Shown: positions 9,118 through 17,541 of the stretch, in pieces | Layout: the number at the start of each line of letters is the position of its first letter | Numbering within the stretch: position 1 is the stretch's first letter | Assembly (NCBI RefSeq): GCF_033708015.1 | Contig: NZ_CP137920.1 | Span: 3,968,001-4,032,000, forward strand | Length of the DNA stretch: 64,000 nucleotides | Source of the DNA: Proteus vulgaris | GTDB taxonomy: Bacteria; Pseudomonadota; Gammaproteobacteria; Enterobacterales; Enterobacteriaceae | Direction of reading: 5' to 3' | The notes under the pieces: model-generated | Database searches by the model: none | Told to the model about the DNA's origin: nothing | Seen by the model: only the letters and a program-made list of their open reading frames with translations | Position numbers and translations under genes: made by a program

Positions 9118-11121
9118 ATGAAAAAGGCGCATTGGCTTACTCTTATTCTCAGCGGTTTAATTCTCACAGCGCCAGCCAGTGCTGAAGAGAAAAAACCACT
9201 ATTACAAGAGGGTAAAAAGACTCTCTATCAGCGTGTATTAACCTACCCAGGTTGCCAAGTGGCAGACACAATTGGCGCGGCAGGTAAAGAACAACCCGCA
9301 TTTAGCCGTTTTTATGTCTATCAGCGTCAAAAACAAGGCGCCAATGAATGGCTACAAGTCGGCCCTGATAGCTTGGGTCATATTAGCGGTTGGATGAATG
9401 CAAGCTGTACATCTGAATGGAAAATGCAATTAACGCTGGCTTTTACTAACCCAGCGGGTCGTAACCCAATGCTATTTTTCAAAGATAAACAAACGGTTGA
9501 AGGCTTACTTGAAAGCCCAACGCCTGAAAAACAGTACCAACCTTTTTTAGCTGATATCAAAAATCAAAAAGTTAATCCGGCTGTTTTAGCTAAAGAGCCT
9601 GATTATATGATTGATCAAAAAAGTAATTTTTATCTGTTGCCTGTACTCGGATCAGATGAAGTCTTTACTGATGCGGGCTATAAAGTCCGCGTGCTCAATG
9701 TGGCTTCTGTCTCTTCTCAAACCAAAGACAGAAAAAACGCACAGAATGCGAATGCGGCTGCAAACAGTGCAAAACCGGCAACACCAGACAGCAAAGATGC
9801 TGACAATATGATGCAAGGTTTTTCTGCGGCAGTAGTGTTTGTTATCGACTCAACAATATCCATGGATCCCTATATTGATAGAACCAAAGAAGCGATCCAA
9901 AAGGTTTATGCACAAGTCGAAAAAGACAACATGTTGGATAAGGTTAAATTTGGTTTAGTCGCGTTTCGCTCTAATATCAAAGCCGTCCCCGCATTGGAAT
10001 ATGACAGCAAGATGTTTGTTAATCCTAATGATGTGAAAGATGGTCCCGATTTCCTGAATAAAGTTAAAGAATTACGCCAAGCTAAAGTCTCAAGTAGTCG
10101 TTTTGATGAAGATGCTTACGCTGGTGTAATGCAAGCCCTTGATGATGTTGATTGGACACGTTTTGGTGCGCGCTACATTATTTTAATCACCGATGCAGGC
10201 GCATTAACGGGAGATGATCCTCTCTCATCAACGAAGCTCGATGCTGAACAAATTCGCCAAGAAGCCGCTTATCGCGGTGTTGCACTTTATACATTGCACT
10301 TAAAAACCCCATCAGGAGCAAAAAATCATGCTTCTGCACAAGCGCAATATGAGGCATTAACGCTGAATCCGTTCTTACACAAATCCCTTTACTACCCTAT
10401 CAACTCAGGAGATGTAAATAGTTTTGGTCGAATGGTCGATAGTCTAGCCACCGCAGTCACCACTCAAATTCAAACGGCTTATCGTGGCGAAGCAGCAGTA
10501 GGTAGCGCATTAAATGCTGATCCTGCGTATAGCAAAGATAAAGAGACAGATACCTTACTAAACGATGCGCACGATTTAGGCTATGCAATGCGTTTAGCTT
10601 ATTTAGGTGAAAAGCAAGGTACAAAAGCGCCTCCTGTCTTTAAAGCATGGATAAGTGATCGGGACTTATTACAGCAAAATATCCCAACGACAGAAGTACA
10701 AGTTTTACTGACTAAAAGTGAGCTTAGCGATTTAAGTGATGTAATGAAAAAAATTGTTAATGCGGCTAATGAAGGCTTGATCTCGCCTGACAATATGTTT
10801 GCTGATTTACGCTCAATTGCTGCCACGATGGGGAACGATCCCAATCAAATCAAACAAGGTTCAGCAACTAAATTAGGTGAAATGGGCTTACTCGGTGAAT
10901 ATGTCGAAAACTTACCTTACTTGAGTGAAGTCTTAGGGTTAGATGAAGAAACTTGGAAAAGCTGGGATGGGCTAGAACAAGAGAAGTTTATCCGTCGCCT
11001 CAATACCAAGTTGCAATACTACCAACGTTATAATGAAGATGTTGATCGTTGGATATCCCTCGCACCGCAAAGCGATCCGCGCGATCACGTTTATCCGGTT
11101 CCACTGGAAAACTTGCCTTAA
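9118..11121 (+). CDS. periplasmic VWA-domain protein, PpkA C-terminus-like
   Basis: 667 residues with a clear signal peptide (hydrophobic LTLILSGLILTAPASAEE, cleavage after ASA at about residue 22). A VWA domain begins at about residue 240. Its metal site is DSTIS at 244-248 (canonical DxSxS with Thr at position 3), and a second Asp lies in LITDAG at 359. The sequence VVFVIDSTISMDPYIDRT resembles the periplasmic VWA region of PpkA, the T6SS threonine kinase, but no kinase domain is present here. The C-terminal ~200 residues are helical. The stop TAA overlaps the ATG of the ABC ATPase (TAATG). By analogy with the Pseudomonas TagQRST-PpkA pathway it could be the periplasmic receiver of an envelope signal; this is inference from gene order and VWA similarity. 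Confidence 0.85.
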   Translation: MKKAHWLTLILSGLILTAPASAEEKKPLLQEGKKTLYQRVLTYPGCQVADTIGAAGKEQPAFSRFYVYQRQKQGANEWLQVGPDSLGHISGWMNASCTSEWKMQLTLAFTNPAGRNPMLFFKDKQTVEGLLESPTPEKQYQPFLADIKNQKVNPAVLAKEPDYMIDQKSNFYLLPVLGSDEVFTDAGYKVRVLNVASVSSQTKDRKNAQNANAAANSAKPATPDSKDADNMMQGFSAAVVFVIDSTISMDPYIDRTKEAIQKVYAQVEKDNMLDKVKFGLVAFRSNIKAVPALEYDSKMFVNPNDVKDGPDFLNKVKELRQAKVSSSRFDEDAYAGVMQALDDVDWTRFGARYIILITDAGALTGDDPLSSTKLDAEQIRQEAAYRGVALYTLHLKTPSGAKNHASAQAQYEALTLNPFLHKSLYYPINSGDVNSFGRMVDSLATAVTTQIQTAYRGEAAVGSALNADPAYSKDKETDTLLNDAHDLGYAMRLAYLGEKQGTKAPPVFKAWISDRDLLQQNIPTTEVQVLLTKSELSDLSDVMKKIVNAANEGLISPDNMFADLRSIAATMGNDPNQIKQGSATKLGEMGLLGEYVENLPYLSEVLGLDEETWKSWDGLEQEKFIRRLNTKLQYYQRYNEDVDRWISLAPQSDPRDHVYPVPLENLP

Positions 11122-11813
11122 TGATCCAGATTGAAGGCATGGCAATTACGCGTGGTGATGCGCAACATGGTTTTCGTGTTGCGCTTCCTTCATTGACCCT
11201 TGAAAAAGGAGAAATTTGCGCGCTAACAGGGCTAAGTGGTTGTGGGAAAAGTACCTTACTAGAAATGATTGGGCTAATCTTACGCCCTGACGAATTAACG
11301 CATTTTCAACTTGATAATGAGTTAATTATCACACAAGCGTTGTTGAATAATGAACAAACTCAACTTGCATCATTACGTGCTGAAAAATTGGGTTTTATGC
11401 TCCAAAGCGGTGGGTTACTCCCCTTTTTAACCGTTATGCAAAATATTCAATTACCTCGCAAAATGCTGGGATTAACGCAACACTCTGCTTGGCTCGATCA
11501 CGCGATTGAGCATCTGCAATTACGCCCCTTACTTAGTCGCTTTCCTCGCCAACTCTCTATTGGTGAGCGCCAACGCGTAGCATTTATTCGTGCCATCGCC
11601 CATGAGCCCGCTTTATTACTTGCTGATGAACCCACCGCAGCCCTTGATCCCCATAATGCGCAAGTGCTGTATGCACTCATTGTCGAAATGGTAAAGCAAC
11701 TGGATATCTCTGCACTGGTTGTGAGTCACGATTGGTCTTTAGTCGAGCGTTTTGGTTTTAACCACTATCACGCACAACTTGAAGGAGGCGGTAGTGTCTT
11801 TATCAAACAATAG
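11121..11813 (+). CDS. ABC transporter ATP-binding protein (LolD/MacB type, TagT-like)
   Basis: 230 residues from ATG 11121, which overlaps the preceding stop; a longer upstream frame would run through the VWA gene and is not used. Walker A GLSGCGKS (37-44), Walker B LLLADEP, D-loop AALDP and H-loop VVSHD are intact. The signature reads LSIGE instead of LSGGQ, a mild variant. Its length and single domain fit the MacB/LolD class, which works with an FtsX-type permease to do mechanical work on envelope proteins rather than to import solutes. The permease follows with a 20-bp overlap. Between a PpkA-like VWA gene and an FGE-like gene it occupies the position of TagT in the Tag signalling cluster. 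Confidence 0.9.
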   Translation: MIQIEGMAITRGDAQHGFRVALPSLTLEKGEICALTGLSGCGKSTLLEMIGLILRPDELTHFQLDNELIITQALLNNEQTQLASLRAEKLGFMLQSGGLLPFLTVMQNIQLPRKMLGLTQHSAWLDHAIEHLQLRPLLSRFPRQLSIGERQRVAFIRAIAHEPALLLADEPTAALDPHNAQVLYALIVEMVKQLDISALVVSHDWSLVERFGFNHYHAQLEGGGSVFIKQ

Positions 11814-13029
11814 CGCCAATCCTAATCGCCTAGGCTTACTTTGCTCACTCGCTTGGCGTGACTTAATTTATGATCGCAAAGTCGCACTCTGTATTGTGTT
11901 CTCTTTAGTTTCTGTGATTGCGCCACTACTGCTACTGTTTGGACTAAAGAATGGCATTGTAACGCAGCTTCACAACCAACTGCTAAATGATCCTCGTAAC
12001 CTTGAAATACGTATGTTAGGTAATGGCAACTACCCTCAAACTTGGTTTGATGAAATTGCGCAAAAAGAAGAAGTTCGTTTTGTTATCCCATTAACACGTA
12101 GCTTAAACACACAAGCCGATATTGTGATTGATGGGCAACATTTTATTGATAATGCCGAAATTATTCCGACGGCAGAGCACGATCCTTTATTAGAGGGTGC
12201 GACTATTCCTCAAAATGCAGACACCTTAGTGCTCTCTGCCAATGCGGCACAAAAACTACAGGCGAATGTAGGCGATAGTGTGCGCTTATTTATCAGCCGT
12301 AAGCTTAATGGTGTCAATGAACGAGCCAAACGTACCTTTACAGTCAGTGCCATTATCAGTGATAGCAAGTTTCCAAGAGCAGCCGCTTTTGTTTCTCTTG
12401 ATGTTTTAGTCGCAATGGAAGATTACCGAGATGGTTATCAAGCACCTCTTTTTGGCGTAACACAAGGCGTTGAAGCAAAACCAAGAACCCAGTTTGCTAA
12501 AGCTCGCCTTTATGCAAAAAATTTAGATGCCATTGCGCCTCTTGATGATTGGTTTAGACAACAACACATCGATGTGATGACACAAAAAAGCCAAATAGAC
12601 GCTGTAAAAGCAATCAGCTACGTCCTTAACGTAATTTTCTCCGTGATTGCATGGGTATCACTATTAGGCTGCATTGCCTCATTAATTGGTGCATTCCTTG
12701 CCAATATTGACCGTAAACGCAAAGACATGGCTGTACTACGTCTATTAGGTTTTCGTCAATTTGCCGTCTCTTTATATATTGTGTTGCAAGCACTGCTATT
12801 AACCAGTGTTGCCTTTATTTTAGCCCTTGGGCTTTATACCATCGGTAGCGCCTTATTTACCTCATTATTAGGTACACATTTACCTGAACAAGCCTTTGTT
12901 TGTCAGTTAACATTTTGGGATTTATTGATTGCCATGTGCAGTGCCTTACTGGTGGCCTTAGTGGTGGCAAGTATTGGCGCATTACGTGCCGTTTCGATTG
13001 AACCAGCGGAGAGCTTACGTGAAATTTAA
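11794..13029 (+). CDS. FtsX-type ABC permease (TagS-like)
   Basis: 411 residues from GTG 11794, preceded by GGAGG at the right distance; the frame opens upstream, but those codons lie inside the ATPase gene. Topology is MacB/LolC-like: one N-terminal membrane span (VALCIVFSLVSVIAPLLLLF), a periplasmic domain of about 230 residues, then three C-terminal spans (ISYVLNVIFSVIAWVSLLGC; a second around VLQALLLTSVAFILALGLY; a third around LLIAMCSALLVALVVASIGA). It ends in the family's typical tail SIEPAESLREI. Overlaps with both neighbours indicate translational coupling. With the preceding ATPase it should form the TagST-like inner-membrane complex of this locus. Substrate is unknown. Confidence 0.9.
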   Translation: MSLSNNSANPNRLGLLCSLAWRDLIYDRKVALCIVFSLVSVIAPLLLLFGLKNGIVTQLHNQLLNDPRNLEIRMLGNGNYPQTWFDEIAQKEEVRFVIPLTRSLNTQADIVIDGQHFIDNAEIIPTAEHDPLLEGATIPQNADTLVLSANAAQKLQANVGDSVRLFISRKLNGVNERAKRTFTVSAIISDSKFPRAAAFVSLDVLVAMEDYRDGYQAPLFGVTQGVEAKPRTQFAKARLYAKNLDAIAPLDDWFRQQHIDVMTQKSQIDAVKAISYVLNVIFSVIAWVSLLGCIASLIGAFLANIDRKRKDMAVLRLLGFRQFAVSLYIVLQALLLTSVAFILALGLYTIGSALFTSLLGTHLPEQAFVCQLTFWDLLIAMCSALLVALVVASIGALRAVSIEPAESLREI

Positions 13030-14575
13030 TTTATCGCTGCTAACTTTATCATTCGCGCTGTTATCTAGCAGTTTTACCGCATCTGCCAAATGGGACGATA
13101 AATTCGTTAACCCAAAAGCTTTACCTGATGATGTGATCTTGCCTTTCCCTTGTGACGGTTCAATGATCTTTCGCCAAGTCACTATTCCATTAAGTCAACC
13201 GTTACAAGACTACAGCGTGACGCTAGGGCAAGAAGGCGATGAATGGGGTTATTTAGAGCAATCACGAGCTGAACATATTGCGGGTAGTTTCCCACTAAAA
13301 GGCAAAGAAAAAGGCCGTTATTACCTTATGGCGAAATATCCAGTTACTGATCTGCAATATAACGCCATGCAGAGCGTGGTTAACGGTAAAGAGTGCCCTG
13401 TTGCTTCAAATAAATTACGTTTACCAAAAGTGAATATCAGTTGGTATGAAGCAATGCAATTTGCAGATCAATATAACCAATGGTTAAGAAGCAAACATCC
13501 AGAAGCACTCCCTGTTGAAGATGGCGCAAAAGGTTTTGCAAGATTACCGACAGAAACAGAATGGGAATTTGCGGCGCGTGGTGGTTTAAACGTCTCTGCC
13601 TCAGAATTTCGTGATATGCGTTTCCCAATGCCAGAAGGCACCAAAAACTATATTTGGTCAGCAGGTAGCCAATCCGCTAATGGCTCATTACAGCTCACCG
13701 GTTTGTTATCACCGAACCCACTTGGCTTACATGATATGTTGGGTAATGTCGCTGAAATGATGTTTGAGCCTTTTAGACTCAATAAACTCGACCGCTTACA
13801 TGGACAAGCGGGTGGATTTATTGTGCGCGGTGGTAGCTATCTCACCCCAGAAAGCGATATGCGCAGTTCATGGCGTCAAGAAGAGCCTTATTACACTAAT
13901 ACTGGTGCGAATAAAAACAAATACACAGGCTTTCGTTTAGCGATAGTTGCCCCAGCATTAACCTCACGTGACAAAATCAAAGAGATAGAAAAAGAGTGGC
14001 AACAATTAGGTAATGAGAAACCCGCTAACAATAAATCAAAAACCAATAGCGATAATTCCATTAATAGCCTAAATACGCTATCAACCCAAGTACAAGATGA
14101 AGCATTGAAGAAACAATTAGCTGAATTGAAAAATACATTACGCGCAAACGCACAACTGCGTGATGAACAACGAGATCAAGCTATCCGCACTTCACTGCAA
14201 TTAGGTGCTTTTTTATGTACCAAATTAAAAGATGATGGCGAATTTTATGATCGATTAATCGCTCTCCATGAAAAAAACTGCCCTACTGGCACAAAAGATG
14301 CCACATGTGAGCGACGTCAAGCGCAAGTTAATGAACATAAAAAAACCCTCGACTTTGTTGTGAGCTATTACGCAGACACCTTAGTGGATATGGCAACAAC
14401 GTATGATGCTTCTTTAGTAAAACCTCAAATTGACGTTGTACGCCAATTGATGGAGGCCAGAGGAAAATCCAATTTAAATACGTACCTTTCAACGTATATG
14501 CAAGGACTGCAAGGATATTGGGCTAATGGTAAAGTTTCACGCAATGAATGGCTTGAAGCGTGCAAAAAACAATAA
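13019..14575 (+). CDS. periplasmic formylglycine-generating-enzyme-like (SUMF1/FGE-sulfatase) protein, TagR-like
   Basis: 518 residues from GTG 13019 (overlapping the permease stop), giving a clean signal peptide ending SSSFTASA-K at about residue 25; a longer frame start at 12974 would bury it. FGE-fold landmarks: YYLMAKYPVTDLQYNAM, LPTETEWEFAARGG, GLHDMLGNVAEMM, FIVRGGSYLTPESDMRSSWR and YTGFRLAI. No sulfatase is nearby, so this is probably a binding or scaffolding version of the fold, as in TagR, the periplasmic regulator of PpkA. The C-terminal ~190 residues (after about 330) are helical and charged, with paired cysteines (FLCTKL, KNCPTG, ATCERR, EACKKQ). This helical extension is longer than the FGE domain requires. 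Confidence 0.87.
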   Translation: MKFNLSLLTLSFALLSSSFTASAKWDDKFVNPKALPDDVILPFPCDGSMIFRQVTIPLSQPLQDYSVTLGQEGDEWGYLEQSRAEHIAGSFPLKGKEKGRYYLMAKYPVTDLQYNAMQSVVNGKECPVASNKLRLPKVNISWYEAMQFADQYNQWLRSKHPEALPVEDGAKGFARLPTETEWEFAARGGLNVSASEFRDMRFPMPEGTKNYIWSAGSQSANGSLQLTGLLSPNPLGLHDMLGNVAEMMFEPFRLNKLDRLHGQAGGFIVRGGSYLTPESDMRSSWRQEEPYYTNTGANKNKYTGFRLAIVAPALTSRDKIKEIEKEWQQLGNEKPANNKSKTNSDNSINSLNTLSTQVQDEALKKQLAELKNTLRANAQLRDEQRDQAIRTSLQLGAFLCTKLKDDGEFYDRLIALHEKNCPTGTKDATCERRQAQVNEHKKTLDFVVSYYADTLVDMATTYDASLVKPQIDVVRQLMEARGKSNLNTYLSTYMQGLQGYWANGKVSRNEWLEACKKQ

Positions 14576-14599
14576 CAGAGACTTTGAGATAGGTGTGGT

Positions 14600-15283
14600 A
14601 TGAACAAACAACTTATGGCTGTACTTAGCATTAGTACATTACTTGCCTTATCAGGATGCCAAAGCAATAACGGTACTGATCCTCGATTAAAAAACAACAG
14701 TGATATGGAATTTTTCAGCAAATCAGGCATTACAGCTTGTGCAGGGGGGGCTGCAATTGGGGCATTAGGATGCTTAGTCTCAAATTCCAGCAATAAAGGC
14801 GCATGTATGCTCATTGCTGCTGTCGCGGGTTGTGGTGTCGGTATTGGTGCAAATGCCTATTTAGACAACAAACGCCAAAATTACGCGACAAAAGAAGAGA
14901 TGCTCAATTCCATGATTGCTGACATTCAAAATGAAAATCAGCGTTTACAAAGTGCCTCTAACACAGCGAAAGCGGTGATTGCTGATGATAAAAAAGCCAT
15001 TGCAAAAATTCAGCAAGATATGAAACAGCAACGTTTAAATAAAGAAGCCGCAGAGAAACAACTCAAAGGTATTGATGCCAATATTGCAGCACTTCGCTCA
15101 CGCTTAGCAGATATGAAAAAACGTGAAAATGAATGGCGTGATATCGCAGCGCAAAGCCGTCAAGATGGCTTAAAAACAGCACAGCTTGATAAACAAATCA
15201 ATGGGATGAAGCAACAAGTTGCCTCTTTACAAGAAGAGCTTGATAGCCTTTATACTCAACGCACTGCAATAAGACTTAGTTAA
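14600..15283 (+). CDS. outer-membrane lipoprotein with glycine zipper and coiled coil (TagQ position)
   Basis: 227 residues. A type II signal peptide ends in the lipobox LALSGC, with Cys20 as the lipidated residue and Gln at +2, which predicts sorting to the outer membrane. A Gly/Ala-rich segment (AGGAAIGALGC, then AAVAGCGVGIGAN) at about 48-85 could be a glycine-zipper membrane-interacting hairpin. It is followed by about 130 residues of charged heptad-like sequence, probably a coiled coil long enough to reach across the periplasm. It starts 24 bp after the FGE-like gene. In the Tag cluster this place is held by the lipoprotein TagQ, but sequence similarity to TagQ is not something I can confirm. 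Confidence 0.8.
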   Translation: MNKQLMAVLSISTLLALSGCQSNNGTDPRLKNNSDMEFFSKSGITACAGGAAIGALGCLVSNSSNKGACMLIAAVAGCGVGIGANAYLDNKRQNYATKEEMLNSMIADIQNENQRLQSASNTAKAVIADDKKAIAKIQQDMKQQRLNKEAAEKQLKGIDANIAALRSRLADMKKRENEWRDIAAQSRQDGLKTAQLDKQINGMKQQVASLQEELDSLYTQRTAIRLS

Positions 15284-15297
15284 AATTAAAAAGGATA

Positions 15298-15789
15298 ATG
15301 ATGAAATTTTTACCACTTTCCCTTCTCGGAATGACCTTACTTTTAAGTGGATGTGTGACTAATCCAGCGGATTGTGATCCGACAACAGGCGATGTCAGCA
15401 TTATCACCAAATTTAATTGTAATTACTCAGGGACTTACGATAACCGTATTGAGCAAAAAAAAGTGATCCTAGGCAATGAACAAGCATTAAATAGAGAATT
15501 TAAAGCTGTTTTAGCTGCCATTGAAAAAGAAAAGCAACAAACTAATGCCAGCCTCAAAACCCAACAAGCAAACCAACGCGCATTAAATCAATCAATGACC
15601 AATCTGTTAAATCAAATTCGCCAAAAAACGAAAGGGCAAAATGATATTCAAAAGCAGATCAATGAAATTGATAAACAAATGAAAGCAGCCCAAAACAACC
15701 CATCAAAATCAGTGATGGAAAAACAACTTGAGCTAGAAAATTTACAAAATCAGGTCATTAGCCTACAAAGTGATTTAGGCCTTAAATAA
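15298..15789 (+). CDS. small coiled-coil lipoprotein, last gene of the srf operon
   Basis: 163 residues. The lipobox LLLSGC gives Cys19 as the acylated residue with Val at +2, consistent with the outer membrane. A short Cys-containing segment (ADCDPTT, KFNCNYSG) precedes a long Gln/Lys/Asn-rich coiled coil (about residues 50-163). It starts 14 bp after the previous lipoprotein with AAGGA upstream, and the two share the same plan (lipobox, Cys-bearing head, coiled coil), so they may pair or be distant paralogues. A hairpin follows immediately. No named family recognised. Confidence 0.8.
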   Translation: MMKFLPLSLLGMTLLLSGCVTNPADCDPTTGDVSIITKFNCNYSGTYDNRIEQKKVILGNEQALNREFKAVLAAIEKEKQQTNASLKTQQANQRALNQSMTNLLNQIRQKTKGQNDIQKQINEIDKQMKAAQNNPSKSVMEKQLELENLQNQVISLQSDLGLK

Positions 15790-15796
15790 ACCTAAA

Positions 15797-15825
15797 AAGG
15801 CTCTCATTATTATACAGAGAGCCTT
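15797..15825 (+). terminator. stem-loop at the end of the srf operon
   Basis: A perfect 9-bp stem AAGGCTCTC (15797-15805) / GAGAGCCTT (15817-15825) begins 7 bp after the last stop. The downstream T run is poor (TTCCACCTTATT), so termination efficiency is uncertain. The A-rich left flank would supply U residues on the opposite strand. Confidence 0.6.
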
Positions 15826-16053
15826 CCACCTTATTTACATTCTTATTTCTTATTTCTTATTTATTTACATGGTAATTTATATTAACAATATATTATAAAT
15901 TATATAATATTAATTATAATAAATAGACTCTTTTAATAAAACAACCGTATTTAAATTAATGTACTCTTTTTTATTTCATTAAAAATAGACTCATTATTAT
16001 AATCCTCTCGTTTAATAATACATTCTTATTATTTTAATTATGGGATATAACTA

Positions 16054-16605
16054 ATGAAAACGAAATTACTATCTGCTTTATTTATAAGTGGCTTATTGGC
16101 GACCTCTTCTGTTTATGCTCAAAATGATTTTACATTAGATAAAACCACACTTTCAGCAGGTTATGCACAAGTCAAAATGGCTGGTCAAAATCCAATGCAT
16201 GGCGGTGTTTTTTCTATTCGCCAAGAAGTCAATTCACAATTTGGTCTTTTAGTCACAACGACTTACGCCCAAAATGAATATGATCTAAATAAATCGATTA
16301 ATACTTTCTTTAAAGACGTCAATGCACGTTATTACTCTGTTATGGCGGGCCCCACAGTACGTTTAAATGATTTTATTAGTGTTTATGGCACGGCAGGGAT
16401 GAGCCAAATTCAATTTAAATCTGAACATTCTGAATTAAAAAAAGTAAAGAAAAATGCATTTAGTTGGGGCGCAGGTTTAATCATTAATCCAGCAGAAATG
16501 GTTTCTATTTCTCTCGGATATGAAAATAGCCGTTTTAAATTTAAAAACACCGATGACCGAATTATTTTAGATGGTTTTATTGCTAATATCGGTTATCGTT
16601 TTTAA
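16054..16605 (+). CDS. Ail/Lom-type outer-membrane beta-barrel protein
   Basis: 183 residues with a signal peptide (LFISGLLATSSVYA, cleavage at about residue 22) and alternating amphipathic strands of an eight-stranded barrel. It ends with an aromatic C-terminal residue (ANIGYRF), the BAM-recognition signature. Strand motifs such as LSAGYAQVKM, YYSVMAGPTVRLND and FSWGAGLIINPAEMVSISLGYENS match the Ail/Lom/OmpX family, which acts in adhesion, serum resistance or surface stability. It is a single-gene unit: about 260 A+T-rich bases separate it from the srf operon, and its own terminator follows. Whether it is functionally linked to the srf locus cannot be told. Confidence 0.85.
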   Translation: MKTKLLSALFISGLLATSSVYAQNDFTLDKTTLSAGYAQVKMAGQNPMHGGVFSIRQEVNSQFGLLVTTTYAQNEYDLNKSINTFFKDVNARYYSVMAGPTVRLNDFISVYGTAGMSQIQFKSEHSELKKVKKNAFSWGAGLIINPAEMVSISLGYENSRFKFKNTDDRIILDGFIANIGYRF

Positions 16606-16613
16606 TTAAAAAT

Positions 16614-16642
16614 AAGCACATATTATAAAATAATATGTGCTT
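16614..16642 (+). terminator. terminator of the Ail/Lom gene
   Basis: A 13-bp perfect stem, AAGCACATATTAT (16614-16626) with its complement (16630-16642) and a 3-nt loop, lies 9 bp after the stop. The T run is short. Confidence 0.65.
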
Positions 16643-16656
16643 CCAAAAATAAAATA

Positions 16657-16680
16657 CCTCTGTCTAATTTAAAACAGAGG
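16657..16680 (-). terminator. terminator of the chb operon
   Basis: The inverted repeat CCTCTGT (16657-16663) / ACAGAGG (16674-16680) is followed on the minus strand by a T-rich tract (complement of 16643-16656). It lies 64 bp downstream of the chbG stop. Confidence 0.6.
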
Positions 16681-16743
16681 CAAAATAACTCAAAAAGACC
16701 CACACTAGGGAATAAACACAGACACCGATTATCTAAAAATCCA

Positions 16744-17505
16744 CTACATTAAATCTTGATACGTGCCTAGCCGATAACCTCGTTCCAAAATGGCCTGTTT
16801 TAATGCGCTATCGGTTAAGACTTCAAGTTCTGTTAGACGCTGAAAACAATAACCACTTGCACGCAATGGGTTATCAACAAAAGCAGGGTGTGTCATCACT
16901 TCAATAGAATGCTCATGCCGCGCTTTCGATTCATCAAGTACCTTTAAAAACAGTGCTTGAGTGATTTCATCACCATAAAATTGACTATCAAAACCATCAC
17001 TACTTATTACACTTTGAGTATCAATCCCCTCTTTGTGTGCGAGTCGTCTATCAACCCGCATTGGTAGCGATTTTTCTTTGGCAAACTCCGCCACAATAGG
17101 AAAAATTTGTTTAAACATATGCACATGATGGTGACTATCAATATGGTCTGGTTCACAACCAAAGATCTCAATAAAACGCTGATATTGTGCTTTAAGCTCA
17201 ACACGAATTTCATCAAGTGGCAAATTGCCCTCTTCTGCCATTTGCCATACCCATTTCCCTAAGACACCTTCACGCGTTAAAGAAGGTAAAGGAGACAGTG
17301 GTTTACCCATCGTCAACGTAAAATGAAGCCCAACGCCTAATCCGGGCAAATCATGACGTAATTGTGCGGCATGTTTAATTCCTTCAGCATTGACAAGTGC
17401 TGTTGTTGAGCTAACCACCCCATAACGAAAACACTCTGCAATACCGTAGTTTTGCCCTTTACTTAGCCCAAAATCATCCGCATTCACAATTAATAAACCC
17501 GCCAT
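16744..17505 (-). CDS. chbG: chitooligosaccharide deacetylase ChbG (YdjC family)
   Basis: 253 residues. The YdjC-fold metal site is visible: NADDFGLS near the N-terminus and DSHHHVHMF in the middle. It removes an N-acetyl group from chitobiose- and chitotriose-6-phosphate so that the mono-deacetylated sugar can induce ChbR and be cleaved by ChbF (established for E. coli). It is the last gene of chbBCARFG, separated from chbF by 36 bp. Length and order match the E. coli operon. Cytoplasmic, with no signal peptide. Confidence 0.95.
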   Translation of the reverse strand: MAGLLIVNADDFGLSKGQNYGIAECFRYGVVSSTTALVNAEGIKHAAQLRHDLPGLGVGLHFTLTMGKPLSPLPSLTREGVLGKWVWQMAEEGNLPLDEIRVELKAQYQRFIEIFGCEPDHIDSHHHVHMFKQIFPIVAEFAKEKSLPMRVDRRLAHKEGIDTQSVISSDGFDSQFYGDEITQALFLKVLDESKARHEHSIEVMTHPAFVDNPLRASGYCFQRLTELEVLTDSALKQAILERGYRLGTYQDLM

Positions 17506-17541
17506 TCTGTCTCCTTATTACTTATTTTTATCTGCTGACGA

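Noticed and set aside
11049..11120. Longer N-terminus for the ABC ATPase
   Set aside because: These codons overlap the VWA gene; the family's start is at ATG 11121 with TAATG coupling.
12974..13018. ATG 12974 as the start of the FGE-like gene
   Set aside because: It would place 15 hydrophilic residues before the signal peptide; GTG 13019 gives a normal one.
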